A DNA stretch of 8,265 nucleotides from Candidatus Cloacimonadota bacterium (GTDB lineage Bacteria; Cloacimonadota; Cloacimonadia; Cloacimonadales; Cloacimonadaceae). Of the stretch, positions 1 through 6,181 are shown one piece after another. Location of the stretch: NCBI GenBank assembly GCA_023230245.1, contig JALNXT010000047.1:1-8265 (forward strand), written 5' to 3'. The notes under the pieces are model-generated. The model worked only from the letters and a program-made list of their open reading frames with translations. It was not told the DNA's origin and made no database searches. The first letter of the stretch is position 1; the number at the start of each line of letters is the position of its first letter. The position numbers were made by a program, and so were the translations under genes.

Positions 1-678
1 CAGCACTATATCGCCATCTTTCAGCCCGGCACGCCAGGCAGGCATTCCTGTGAATACTTCGCCAATCTTGTTGTCCACCACCGGCGTTAGGGATTTCATC
101 AGCGAATCAGCATCGGCTCCGGCTACATTCAGCATGAAGTTTTCGCCCCTGCGGGAAATCACGATGCTGTTGTTCTTTTGCCGCGAAAGCCCGATAAGGA
201 ACTCCTGAAAGCCCTGGATATTAGTGCCATTTACGGCTATCAGACTATCCGCGGGCATAAATACAGTAGCCCACTTCCCTTCGGCTTTTTGAACAAGGGG
301 TCTTAAATCTTCCTGCTTTTGTGGCAGCATAAAGGCAAACACGAACAACACAAAGCCAAACACGAGATTGGCAGCAGGTCCGCTGAACGCAATAAACGCC
401 TTCTTCCACCATGCTTTCTTTTGGAAAGATAAGTCCGCCGGTGTAGTTGCATCTTCATCATCGGGGTTTTCACCCGTCATCTTTAAATAGCCACCCAAAG
501 GAATCCAGGCTATGCGGTAGTTTATCCCTTTGCGGGTAAACTGCACAATCGGCTTACCAAAGCCCATGGAAAAGGTTTCGATGCCAACTCCGCATGCACG
601 TGCCGCAAGAAAATGCCCCAGTTCGTGGATAAAGATCATCAACCCGAAGGCGATTATCATTAGGAGAAAGTTAAACAA
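1..678 (-). CDS. rseP: RseP-family site-2 metalloprotease (M50), N-terminal part
   Basis: Intramembrane zinc protease that in the RseP family cuts anti-sigma factors or signal-peptide remnants inside the inner membrane. The 226 visible codons begin with a hydrophobic segment carrying the zinc motif HELGH at residues 18-22, then GGYLKM at 63-68, the conserved GPAAN at 100-104 followed by a second hydrophobic segment (about 105-123), a first PDZ domain (about 125-195) and the start of a second PDZ domain (GMPAWRAGLKDGD near 211-223). The gene leaves the window there; E. coli RseP has about 450 residues, so roughly half is seen and the C-terminal membrane part with the second catalytic motif is missing. 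The start is TTG at 678: AGGAAA lies five bases upstream, a TAG is in frame four codons upstream, and the next ATG (660) has a pyrimidine-rich, unsuitable upstream sequence and would shorten the first membrane segment. Same strand as kamDE but 244 bases away and functionally unrelated. Confidence 0.93.
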   Translation of the reverse strand, partial: MFNFLLMIIAFGLMIFIHELGHFLAARACGVGIETFSMGFGKPIVQFTRKGINYRIAWIPLGGYLKMTGENPDDEDATTPADLSFQKKAWWKKAFIAFSGPAANLVFGFVLFVFAFMLPQKQEDLRPLVQKAEGKWATVFMPADSLIAVNGTNIQGFQEFLIGLSRQKNNSIVISRRGENFMLNVAGADADSLMKSLTPVVDNKIGEVFTGMPAWRAGLKDGDIVL

Positions 679-683
679 GGGAG

Positions 684-689
684 TTTCCT
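684..689 (-). promoter_or_regulatory. Ribosome binding site that fixes the TTG start of rseP
   Basis: AGGAAA on the minus strand, five bases before the TTG start codon at 678-676. An in-frame TAG overlaps it (690-688), so translation cannot begin further upstream. This is why the unusual TTG is preferred over the ATG six codons later. Confidence 0.7.
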
Positions 690-700
690 ATTTGTGATAG

Positions 701-756
701 TGGAAGGGTGAAAGGGTGGAAATATGAAGAGGTGGAAAAGTGGAAAGGGGGAAAAG
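701..756 (+). repeat. Purine-rich 8-bp tandem repeat, left tract (7 units)
   Basis: Seven consecutive units with exact 8-base spacing and consensus TGGAAAGG (for example 701-708 TGGAAGGG, 709-716 TGAAAGGG, 733-740 TGGAAAAG, 741-748 TGGAAAGG). The plus strand is almost free of C. A degenerate eighth unit may precede it at 693-700. It lies in the untranslated leader of rseP, which would carry the pyrimidine-rich complement. No coding role is seen. The matching tract in opposite orientation is at 892-921. Confidence 0.75.
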
Positions 757-830
757 TGTAACACGATTTAAAGCATGAGGGCAAAAGCACTGCAATGTTG
801 TAAATGCTTACTGATAGAGCTTTAAAACTT

Positions 831-858
831 ATTATAATAGTGATATATCCATCCTCAA
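831..858 (-). promoter_or_regulatory. Candidate sigma-70-like promoter for rseP
   Basis: On the minus strand, TTGAGG (positions 858-853) is followed after 16 bases by a perfect TATAAT (836-831). Transcription would start near 824 and give a leader of about 145 nucleotides that runs through the left octamer tract before the TTG start of rseP. The -35 match is 4 of 6 and the region is AT-rich, so chance is possible. It sits between kamE and rseP, where an rseP promoter would be expected. Confidence 0.4.
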
Positions 859-891
859 TAATGGCACTCATGCGACAGAATCGATCAATTA

Positions 892-921
892 GTTTCACTT
901 TTTCACCTTTCCACTTTTACA
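892..921 (-). repeat. Purine-rich 8-bp tandem repeat, right tract in opposite orientation
   Basis: Read on the minus strand, directly after the kamE stop codon, the units are TGTAAAAG (921-914), TGGAAAGG (913-906), TGAAAAAG (905-898) and a partial TGAAAC (897-892), with the same 8-base period and consensus as the tract at 701-756. Positions 896-918 and 736-758 match as an inverted repeat at 21 of 23 bases, enclosing 137 bases. Confidence 0.7.
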
Positions 922-922
922 C

Positions 923-1660
923 TTATGTTAGCTGCTTAGCTAAAGTTATCGCTACAAAGCTCGCCACATCGGTGGAGTAAGTGCCAGTGCCAAAGCCTGC
1001 ATCGTAGCCAAGTTCGATGGCAAGCTCATGCGAAATACGCGGACCTCCGCAGATGAACAGCATTTTATGGCGCAATCCTTCCGCTTCGGCAAGTTCTATC
1101 AGCCTCGTAAGGTTTTTGATGTGGATATTCTTTTGGGTAACCACTTGCGAAACCAGGATAACATCTGCTTTTTCGGCTCTGGCGCGGGCTAGCAGCTCTT
1201 CACTGGGGACTTGTGCGCCCATGTTTATAGCGTTGAATCCATGATAGCGTTCCAGTCCAAAGCGGTGATTGTAGCCTTTCATATTCATAATGGCATCGAT
1301 GCCAACCGTGTGCGCATCGCTTTCGATACATGCCCCCACCACGGTTATCTTGCGTCCCAAATGCTCGCTAATATAGGCATCGGTAGCTTCCATATCCATT
1401 ACCGGAGTCTCCACTACTTTCACCTTTATTTTACTGGTATCAATGCCTGCGGAAGTAACCGCATAGGCGATAAAATGCGTGAAACCTTCGCGCAAATCCC
1501 GCATACCGGTGATCTCAGCATCATCAAAACCCATTTGAATAAGCAACAATCTGGCGGCTTCTTTGCCAAAGGCATCCGCACTAACTGGAAGCGCAAAGGA
1601 AATCTGCATCTTGCCGTCGTTTAGGGTGTCTCCATAGGGGCGAATAATATTCTTGCTCAT
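923..1660 (-). CDS. kamE: Lysine 5,6-aminomutase beta subunit (B12-binding)
   Basis: Cobalamin-binding subunit of D-lysine/L-beta-lysine 5,6-aminomutase, a cytosolic enzyme of anaerobic lysine fermentation that moves the terminal amino group by a radical mechanism using adenosylcobalamin and PLP. The base-off B12 motif DAHTVG is at residues 115-120, with His117 as the expected cobalt ligand. Lys128 (in MNMKGY) lies exactly 11 residues later, the spacing of the cobalt-ligand His133 and PLP-binding Lys144 I recall for the Clostridium sticklandii enzyme, so it is the likely PLP Schiff-base lysine. The Rossmann-like B12 domain continues through VILVSQVVTQ (167-176) and GGPR (205-208). At 245 residues it is slightly shorter than the clostridial protein (about 262). 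The ATG overlaps the kamD stop (ATGA, 1657-1660), with AGGAG at 1673-1669 inside kamD, so the two are translationally coupled. An ornithine aminomutase is less likely, because there the B12 domain is fused to a large subunit. Confidence 0.95.
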   Translation of the reverse strand: MSKNIIRPYGDTLNDGKMQISFALPVSADAFGKEAARLLLIQMGFDDAEITGMRDLREGFTHFIAYAVTSAGIDTSKIKVKVVETPVMDMEATDAYISEHLGRKITVVGACIESDAHTVGIDAIMNMKGYNHRFGLERYHGFNAINMGAQVPSEELLARARAEKADVILVSQVVTQKNIHIKNLTRLIELAEAEGLRHKMLFICGGPRISHELAIELGYDAGFGTGTYSTDVASFVAITLAKQLT

Positions 1661-3213
1661 AATCCCAACTCCTGTTTCATCTGTTGCATGAAGGGGTTGT
1701 AATAGTCCTTATCGCAAAGGAAAACGCCATCCAAGCCCTTGCCTCCGTTTTCGGGACGCTTTATTTCTGCAAAATCACCCTTTGCCATGGCGGAGAACAG
1801 CCCTTCTTCAGCCACTTTCTCCAAGAATGTAACCGCCTGCTGCAATACTTCATTGGCACGAGCGTTTACAAAGCTATCGGGAGCCAGACAGAGGCTTTGG
1901 TTCAGGTCTTTCACTGCCTTAAAGAGGTACTGAGCATTCTCAATTGCCAGCGAGCGATCCACCAGATGCGGAGTATGAATTGCCTCCGTCATCATGCCCA
2001 GCAACTGCACACCCTGTCCGGTAAGCTGACCCATGAAGTTAAACATGGCATCCATCAGGTGAGTTTTGAAGATATTGCCACTGGCAAACTTGGTGGGGGG
2101 CATATATTTAATGGGGGCATCGGGAAACAGTTCTTTGGTAAGCAGCGCATGTGCAAGCTCGTAAACAAAGCTGTTTTCCATCTCGGGATCAATCTCGTAG
2201 GCGTGTCCTAAGCCCATTTTCTCAGGTTTAATGCCGCTAATCAGGGCAAAGCTTTCGTTGATAAGCTGGCTGGCAGTAACGGTATAGGCTTTATCTATGG
2301 CATCGGAAGTGGTTAAATAGTTATCCTCACCGGTCTGAATCTCGATGCCGGCATAGGCGTTTATCATGCGGGCAAAGTATTGATCTAAAAGCGTGCGCTT
2401 AGGGTTAATATCACGGAACAGAATACCATACATGGCATCGTTCAGCATCAAATCCAGCCTTTCGATGGCACCCATCACGGCGATCTCTGGCATGCACAAG
2501 CCGCTGGCATAATTGGTTAAACTTATATAACGCTTTTCCTCTATGGAAATCTCATCGAGGGCTGCACGCATGATGCGGAAGTTCTCCTGAGTGGCGTAAG
2601 TTCCGCCAAAGCCTACCGTTGTGGCTCCATAAGGCACATAATCCAGTAGAGACTGAGCGGTGCTGCGGATTACGGCAATGATATCTGCACCTTCACGGGC
2701 AGCGGCGCGGGCTTGGGTTACATCTTCGTAAATATTACCAGTAGCAACGATTACATATATAGCAGGACTGCGTCGCGCGCCAAACTGGGCAAACATCTCT
2801 TCCCGCTTTTGCTTTTGGCTGCGGATGTGGCTAAGCATCTGCTGCGTTAAAGGCTGTAAAACGCCAAACAACTGCTCCGCACTTGCCAGAGGCAGCTCAG
2901 TTAAACTAAGCTTATGCTGGGAAACCTGCTCTGCAACTTCCTGTGCGCTAAGGTTTTTGGCAAGCATGGCATTTGCCACCCAAACGGCAGCACCTTTATT
3001 GATGGCAGAATTGGCATTAAGATGATCTATAACGATGTTGGGCAGGGGTTCGCCCTCTTTATTGGCTCCGTCTATGCCCAGCAAACGCAATACCGTACGC
3101 TCTATCGCCACCGAACTGTAACCCTCGAATAGCCAATCAAAAGCTCCGGTTATCTGTTTGGCGGCGGTGCGACTACGCTGCACCAATTCCTGATTTAGAT
3201 CGAGTTTAAGCAT
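1657..3213 (-). CDS. kamD: Lysine 5,6-aminomutase alpha subunit
   Basis: Catalytic TIM-barrel subunit that binds substrate and PLP and works with KamE, converting L-beta-lysine to 3,5-diaminohexanoate (or D-lysine to 2,5-diaminohexanoate). Its 518 residues agree with the clostridial subunit (about 516). Residues I recall as active-site contacts in C. sticklandii (Arg184, Ser189, Ser238, Tyr263, Arg268, Asp298, Lys370) all have the identical residue one position earlier here: Arg183, Ser188, Ser237, Tyr262, Arg267, Asp297 and Lys369. That constant offset strongly supports an intact, active enzyme. The ATG at 3213 has GGAGT five bases upstream (3222-3218). It is first in the kamD-kamE pair; other lysine-fermentation genes (kamA, kdd, kce, kal) are not in the window. 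No convincing promoter was found in the 200 bases upstream. Confidence 0.95.
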   Translation of the reverse strand: MLKLDLNQELVQRSRTAAKQITGAFDWLFEGYSSVAIERTVLRLLGIDGANKEGEPLPNIVIDHLNANSAINKGAAVWVANAMLAKNLSAQEVAEQVSQHKLSLTELPLASAEQLFGVLQPLTQQMLSHIRSQKQKREEMFAQFGARRSPAIYVIVATGNIYEDVTQARAAAREGADIIAVIRSTAQSLLDYVPYGATTVGFGGTYATQENFRIMRAALDEISIEEKRYISLTNYASGLCMPEIAVMGAIERLDLMLNDAMYGILFRDINPKRTLLDQYFARMINAYAGIEIQTGEDNYLTTSDAIDKAYTVTASQLINESFALISGIKPEKMGLGHAYEIDPEMENSFVYELAHALLTKELFPDAPIKYMPPTKFASGNIFKTHLMDAMFNFMGQLTGQGVQLLGMMTEAIHTPHLVDRSLAIENAQYLFKAVKDLNQSLCLAPDSFVNARANEVLQQAVTFLEKVAEEGLFSAMAKGDFAEIKRPENGGKGLDGVFLCDKDYYNPFMQQMKQELGL

Positions 3214-3430
3214 TTTAACTCCATGTTATTGTATAGATAAGTGCTGACTAGCTTTTTGGGAATGGGGTTTTGGTCAAGGCTTTTCCTTTTCCCACACTCC
3301 CGAATCCCTTATCGCGATGCGATATAGGTGCGCGGTGGAAATCGATTTAATACGGTTCTGATTCATTTATGGTGGGCATGCCACTTAGTTAGCAAAAGAG
3401 CGATATTTTATATAGGCCGCTACTATTATC

Positions 3431-3488
3431 TGCCCTATCATTGCCCTATCATTGTCCATGATAAGGGCAATGGGTGGGCAATGATAGC
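3431..3488. repeat. Cluster of direct and inverted repeats with alternative hairpins
   Basis: The 11-mer CCCTATCATTG occurs twice in tandem (3433-3443, 3444-3454). It is followed by two complementary arms, GGGCAATG (3465-3472) and GGGCAATGATAG (3476-3487). The left arm can pair in two exclusive ways. One is a compact hairpin of 3439-3452 with 3458-3472: 14 pairs, one bulged A (3464), 5-base loop. The other is a perfect 12-bp outer stem of 3435-3446 with 3476-3487. No T-run follows, so it is not an ordinary intrinsic terminator. It could be a protein-binding site, an RNA structure or a remnant of a small palindromic element. Confidence 0.7.
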
Positions 3489-3612
3489 GAAATTCAAGCA
3501 AAGGAATAATAAGCGATACGAATTCATATTACCCATCATAAATGAACTTGAGCCTTAAATACGCCCCTAGAATAAGTAATATTGAGGGAGAAATGCAGCC
3601 TTGCACATAATG

Positions 3613-3644
3613 TTTAGTTGGGGCTAAATCTTAGTGGACTAAAT
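3613..3644. repeat. Two tandem palindromic boxes upstream of the lipoprotein gene
   Basis: TTTAGTTGGGGCTAAAT (3613-3629) and TTAGTGGACTAAAT (3631-3644) are imperfect copies of each other, and each has TTAG and CTAA arms facing inward. The outer TTTAGT and ACTAAA are also perfectly complementary. They end six bases before the TTGACA at 3650. The arrangement resembles a paired operator, but short AT-rich arms can arise by chance and no regulator is adjacent. Confidence 0.35.
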
Positions 3645-3727
3645 ATGATTTGACAAAATAAACAGGATTAGCAGCGTGGGAATATCAAGAATATTGTGAA
3701 AAGGGTTATCTAACCCAAGGAGAAAAA

Positions 3728-4318
3728 ATGAACGTTCAGAAAGGTTTCAAGTCGATAACAGTGTTGACGTTATTGGTTTTAGTAGCAGTGTCAATTATAC
3801 TGGTGGGTTGTGTTCCCAAGCTAGTTTTAAATCCTATCACACCCAATTTAGTGCTAAATGTTCCCTCTTCCACACAAACAAATACACTCCCCGCTCCCAC
3901 CGGGAATGCTGATCTGCATTATATTCAACCCACAGACTATTTTTATATGGCAGAACCTTTCGGAAACTCCGATTGGGAAAGGGTAAACCTTGGTAAGCTG
4001 ATAACTCCTCCCACCCCCGAAACCAAGAACCAGGGACAGTTTATGAATGCTTATAGTGGTGTGAATGAATGGGCAAAATGGTGGGCAATTACCCGCATAG
4101 CAACCCGTGAAGAGCTTAAACTTGGTTTGGAAGTAATATTCTTTGATACTTATGGCGAAAACAGCGTGTTACGCGCACCAGAAAGCACACAGGATGCACG
4201 TACGAGCGACTGGGGAATCAGCAGAATCACCGATATGTCCGAGCTGTTCAAAGGCTACGTAATGATCGGCGGAGGCTACAAAGTAAGCGAAAAGAACCTA
4301 CGCGTTATCGTAAAATAA
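3728..4318 (+). CDS. Putative lipoprotein of unknown family
   Basis: Predicted membrane-anchored lipoprotein of 196 residues. A basic N-terminus (Lys5, Lys8) is followed by a hydrophobic stretch (about 10-26) and the lipobox LVGC, with Cys28 as the predicted lipidated residue after signal peptidase II cleavage. Residues 29-60 are rich in Pro, Thr, Asn and Ser and look like a flexible tether. The rest (about 60-196) is an aromatic-rich, probably globular domain with several tryptophans (for example NEWAKWWAITR) and no catalytic motif that I recognise. The ATG has AAGGAG five bases upstream (3717-3722). The gene stands alone: 514 bases upstream to kamD and 98 bases downstream to the carboxyltransferase operon. 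The reading frame, signal sequence and ribosome binding site make it a convincing gene; the function is unknown. Confidence 0.88.
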   Translation: MNVQKGFKSITVLTLLVLVAVSIILVGCVPKLVLNPITPNLVLNVPSSTQTNTLPAPTGNADLHYIQPTDYFYMAEPFGNSDWERVNLGKLITPPTPETKNQGQFMNAYSGVNEWAKWWAITRIATREELKLGLEVIFFDTYGENSVLRAPESTQDARTSDWGISRITDMSELFKGYVMIGGGYKVSEKNLRVIVK

Positions 4319-4344
4319 TCCTTGCTCTGTTTGTATTCACTTAC

Positions 4345-4374
4345 TGCGCAACCGCCAGAGATGTGCCTTGCGCA
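4345..4374. repeat. Inverted repeat between the lipoprotein gene and the carboxyltransferase operon
   Basis: TGCGCAA (4345-4351) and TTGCGCA (4368-4374) are perfectly complementary with a 16-base loop. It begins 27 bases after the lipoprotein stop codon. No U-run follows (the next bases are A-rich), so a rho-independent terminator is doubtful. It might be a weak terminator, an operator for the following operon, or chance. Confidence 0.3.
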
Positions 4375-4416
4375 TGAATAAAGATAAATAAACACTATAC
4401 ATAAAGAGGAATGCTG

Positions 4417-5970
4417 ATGCTATCTACCAAAGATGCCATCCAGAAATTGCTGGATAAAGAAGCCAAAACCCTGCAAATGGGTGGTGCTAAAGCAATTGAA
4501 AAACAGAAACAAGGCGGAAAACTAACCGCCCGAGAAAGACTTAATTTATTGTTTGATGAAGGCACTTTCCGTGAACTGGATATGTTCATGCAACATCGTT
4601 GCGATAACTTTGGCATGGAAAAGATTGAAATTCCCTCCGATGGTGTGATCACCGGACATGGCTTGGTGGATGGACGCCCTATATTTGCCTTCTCACAGGA
4701 TTTCACTGCCCGAGGCGGGAGCCTTGGAGAAATGCACGCTGCAAAGATATGCAAAGTTATGGATATGGCACTAAAAAGCGGAGTACCCCTTGTGGGTATT
4801 CAGGATAGCGGCGGTGCACGTATTCAAGAAGGCGTAGATGCCCTAAAAGGCTACGGAGATATCTTCTTCCGCAATTCCCGTGCCAGTGGCGTTATTCCCC
4901 AGATCACTGCCATAATGGGACCCTGCGCTGGTGGTGCAGTGTATTCTCCTGCTATGACGGACTTCGTATTCATGGTAAAGAACACCAGTTTCATGTTTAT
5001 TACAGGTCCGGACGTTATCCGTGCAGTTACCGGCGAAGAAACCACTCAGGAAGATTTGGGCGGAGCCATGACACACAACAGCCGTAGCGGAAACGCACAC
5101 TTTGCCTGCGAAAACGATACTGACGCCATAGACCAGATTAAAACCCTGCTCTCCTACCTCCCTGCCAATAATATGGAAGATGCACCGCGTCCCGATAACA
5201 CAGACAACCCCTGGAGACTATGTCCTGATCTGGATACCATCATTCCGGACAGCCCCAAAATGAGCTATGATATGCGCGACGTAATTCACAGCGTGGTGGA
5301 TGATGGCATCTTCTTTGAACCTCATTATTACTATGCCCAAAACCTGATCGTGGGCTTTAGCCGCTTGAACGGACGTACCATAGGAATAGTAGCCAATCAG
5401 CCCAAGGTATTAGCCGGATGCTTGGATATTGATGCCTCGGATAAAGCCACCCGCTTCATCCGCTTCTGCGATGCATTCAACATCCCCCTTGTTACCTTTG
5501 TAGATGTGCCCGGATACTTGCCAGGAACGCAGCAGGAATGGAACGGCATCATTCGCCACGGCGCAAAGCTGCTGTGGTGCTATTCCGAAGCAACCGTGCC
5601 CAAACTTACGGTGGTTACCCGCAAAGACTATGGCGGCAGCTATATTGCCATGAGCAGCCGTCACTTAGGTGCAGATATGGTGTTTGCCTGGCCTTCCAGC
5701 GAGATCGCCGTGATGGGTGCTCAGGGTGCCGCTAACGTAATCTTCCGCAAAGAGATAACCTCTGCTGAAGACCCTGCTACCAAGCGCGCTGAGATGATTC
5801 AGATGTATGAAGAACAGTTTAACAATCCCTACATGGCTGCTGCACGCGGGTATGTGGATGCCGTTATCCTGCCTTCCGAAACCCGTAAACGCTTGATCGA
5901 TGCTCTGGAGATACTGTCCACCAAAAGCGAAAGCCTGCCTCCCAAGAAGCATGGCAATATCCCCGCGTAA
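4417..5970 (+). CDS. mmdA: Carboxyltransferase, methylmalonyl-CoA/propionyl-CoA type (12S/MmdA/PccB family)
   Basis: Acyl-CoA-binding carboxyltransferase that moves CO2 between methylmalonyl-CoA and carboxybiotin, giving propionyl-CoA; expected in the cytosol with the biotin protein encoded downstream. The 517 residues contain both crotonase-like halves: GGARIQEG (132-139) and PCAGGAVYSP (169-178) in the first, VPGYLPGTQQE (364-374), YGGSYIAM (405-412) and GAQGAANVIF (434-443) in the second. These are the usual CoA and biotin oxyanion-hole segments, and the length is normal. I choose the ATG at 4417: GAGGA (4406-4410) is six bases before it but directly abuts the ATG at 4411, which would add only two residues. 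It is first in a tight cluster; the next gene follows after 10 bases. The same family serves propionyl-CoA carboxylase, methylmalonyl-CoA decarboxylase and transcarboxylase. The 5S-biotin partner favours transcarboxylase. Confidence 0.92.
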   Translation: MLSTKDAIQKLLDKEAKTLQMGGAKAIEKQKQGGKLTARERLNLLFDEGTFRELDMFMQHRCDNFGMEKIEIPSDGVITGHGLVDGRPIFAFSQDFTARGGSLGEMHAAKICKVMDMALKSGVPLVGIQDSGGARIQEGVDALKGYGDIFFRNSRASGVIPQITAIMGPCAGGAVYSPAMTDFVFMVKNTSFMFITGPDVIRAVTGEETTQEDLGGAMTHNSRSGNAHFACENDTDAIDQIKTLLSYLPANNMEDAPRPDNTDNPWRLCPDLDTIIPDSPKMSYDMRDVIHSVVDDGIFFEPHYYYAQNLIVGFSRLNGRTIGIVANQPKVLAGCLDIDASDKATRFIRFCDAFNIPLVTFVDVPGYLPGTQQEWNGIIRHGAKLLWCYSEATVPKLTVVTRKDYGGSYIAMSSRHLGADMVFAWPSSEIAVMGAQGAANVIFRKEITSAEDPATKRAEMIQMYEEQFNNPYMAAARGYVDAVILPSETRKRLIDALEILSTKSESLPPKKHGNIPA

Positions 5971-5980
5971 GGTGAGCGCG

Positions 5981-6169
5981 ATGAAAAACCAACAAGAACT
6001 CGCCGCCATCTCCGCCGTTATAGCACTGATCAACAGTGAAGTAAGCAGCCCTGAGTATATCCAGCCCAAACAGGGCAATCCACCCCACCCTTACGCCGCC
6101 TATGGCAGGCAGTTAACCATGCAATACCGTGATATCACGCAACGCAGAATAATTAAAAGAAGCAGATAA
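5981..6169 (+). CDS. Small soluble OadG/MmdD-like subunit
   Basis: A 62-residue protein between the two carboxyltransferase genes. Residues 5-19 (QELAAISAVIALINS) resemble the short helix, and the basic end (ITQRRIIKRSR, 52-62) resembles the C-terminal tail, of the gamma/delta (OadG/MmdD) subunits of biotin-dependent decarboxylases. Those subunits normally carry an N-terminal membrane helix, which is absent here. By that analogy it may help assemble the complex by binding the downstream 5S-biotin protein. ATG 5981 is preceded by AAGGTGA (5969-5975), which overlaps the mmdA stop; a GTG at 5972 is a poorer alternative. It is 10 bases after mmdA and 11 bases before the next gene, so co-translation is likely. 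The position, ribosome binding site and composition support a real gene; the family link is an inference from a short pattern. Confidence 0.72.
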   Translation: MKNQQELAAISAVIALINSEVSSPEYIQPKQGNPPHPYAAYGRQLTMQYRDITQRRIIKRSR

Positions 6170-6181
6170 AAGGAGACCTCA

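Larger units (their letters stand above)
3214..3727. other. Divergent intergenic region without a supported gene
   Basis: These 514 bases separate kamD (leftward) from the lipoprotein gene (rightward). They contain a small perfect hairpin TATCGC-GAT-GCGATA at 3310-3324, the repeat cluster at 3431-3488, and two palindromic boxes at 3613-3644. TTGACA at 3650-3655 resembles a -35 box for the lipoprotein gene, but no TATAAT-like box lies 16-18 bases downstream. A 76-codon open frame (3328-3558) starts with GTG, lacks a ribosome binding site and reads through the hairpins, so I do not call it a gene. Promoters for kamDE and the lipoprotein are presumably here but cannot be placed. Confidence 0.6.

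Noticed and set aside
785..809. Possible intrinsic terminator for kamDE on the minus strand
   Set aside because: The stem is only five base pairs with a long loop and a very short T-run, and the candidate rseP promoter lies just upstream of it.
671..898. 75-codon open frame on the minus strand between kamE and rseP
   Set aside because: It begins with GTG inside the right octamer tract, lacks a ribosome binding site, has a composition dictated by the repeats, and ends inside the start of rseP.
3223..3240. TATACAAT on the minus strand as a -10 box for kamD
   Set aside because: It would place the transcription start at or inside the ribosome binding site, and there is no good -35 box 16-18 bases upstream.
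3431..3488. Short CRISPR-like array
   Set aside because: The two direct 11-mers are adjacent without a spacer and are too short to be CRISPR repeats; no cas gene is present.
3328..3558. 76-codon open frame on the plus strand in the divergent intergenic region
   Set aside because: GTG start with no Shine-Dalgarno sequence, no recognisable domain, and it reads through the hairpin cluster at 3431-3488.
3593..3610. Five-codon minigene (ATG to TAA) behind a good GAGGGAG ribosome binding site
   Set aside because: Could be a leader peptide, but there is no attenuator-like structure tied to it and such a short frame is expected by chance.
4395..4754. Open frames antisense to the carboxyltransferase and aminomutase genes
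   Set aside because: They overlap long, well-conserved coding genes on the opposite strand and show no family features of their own.
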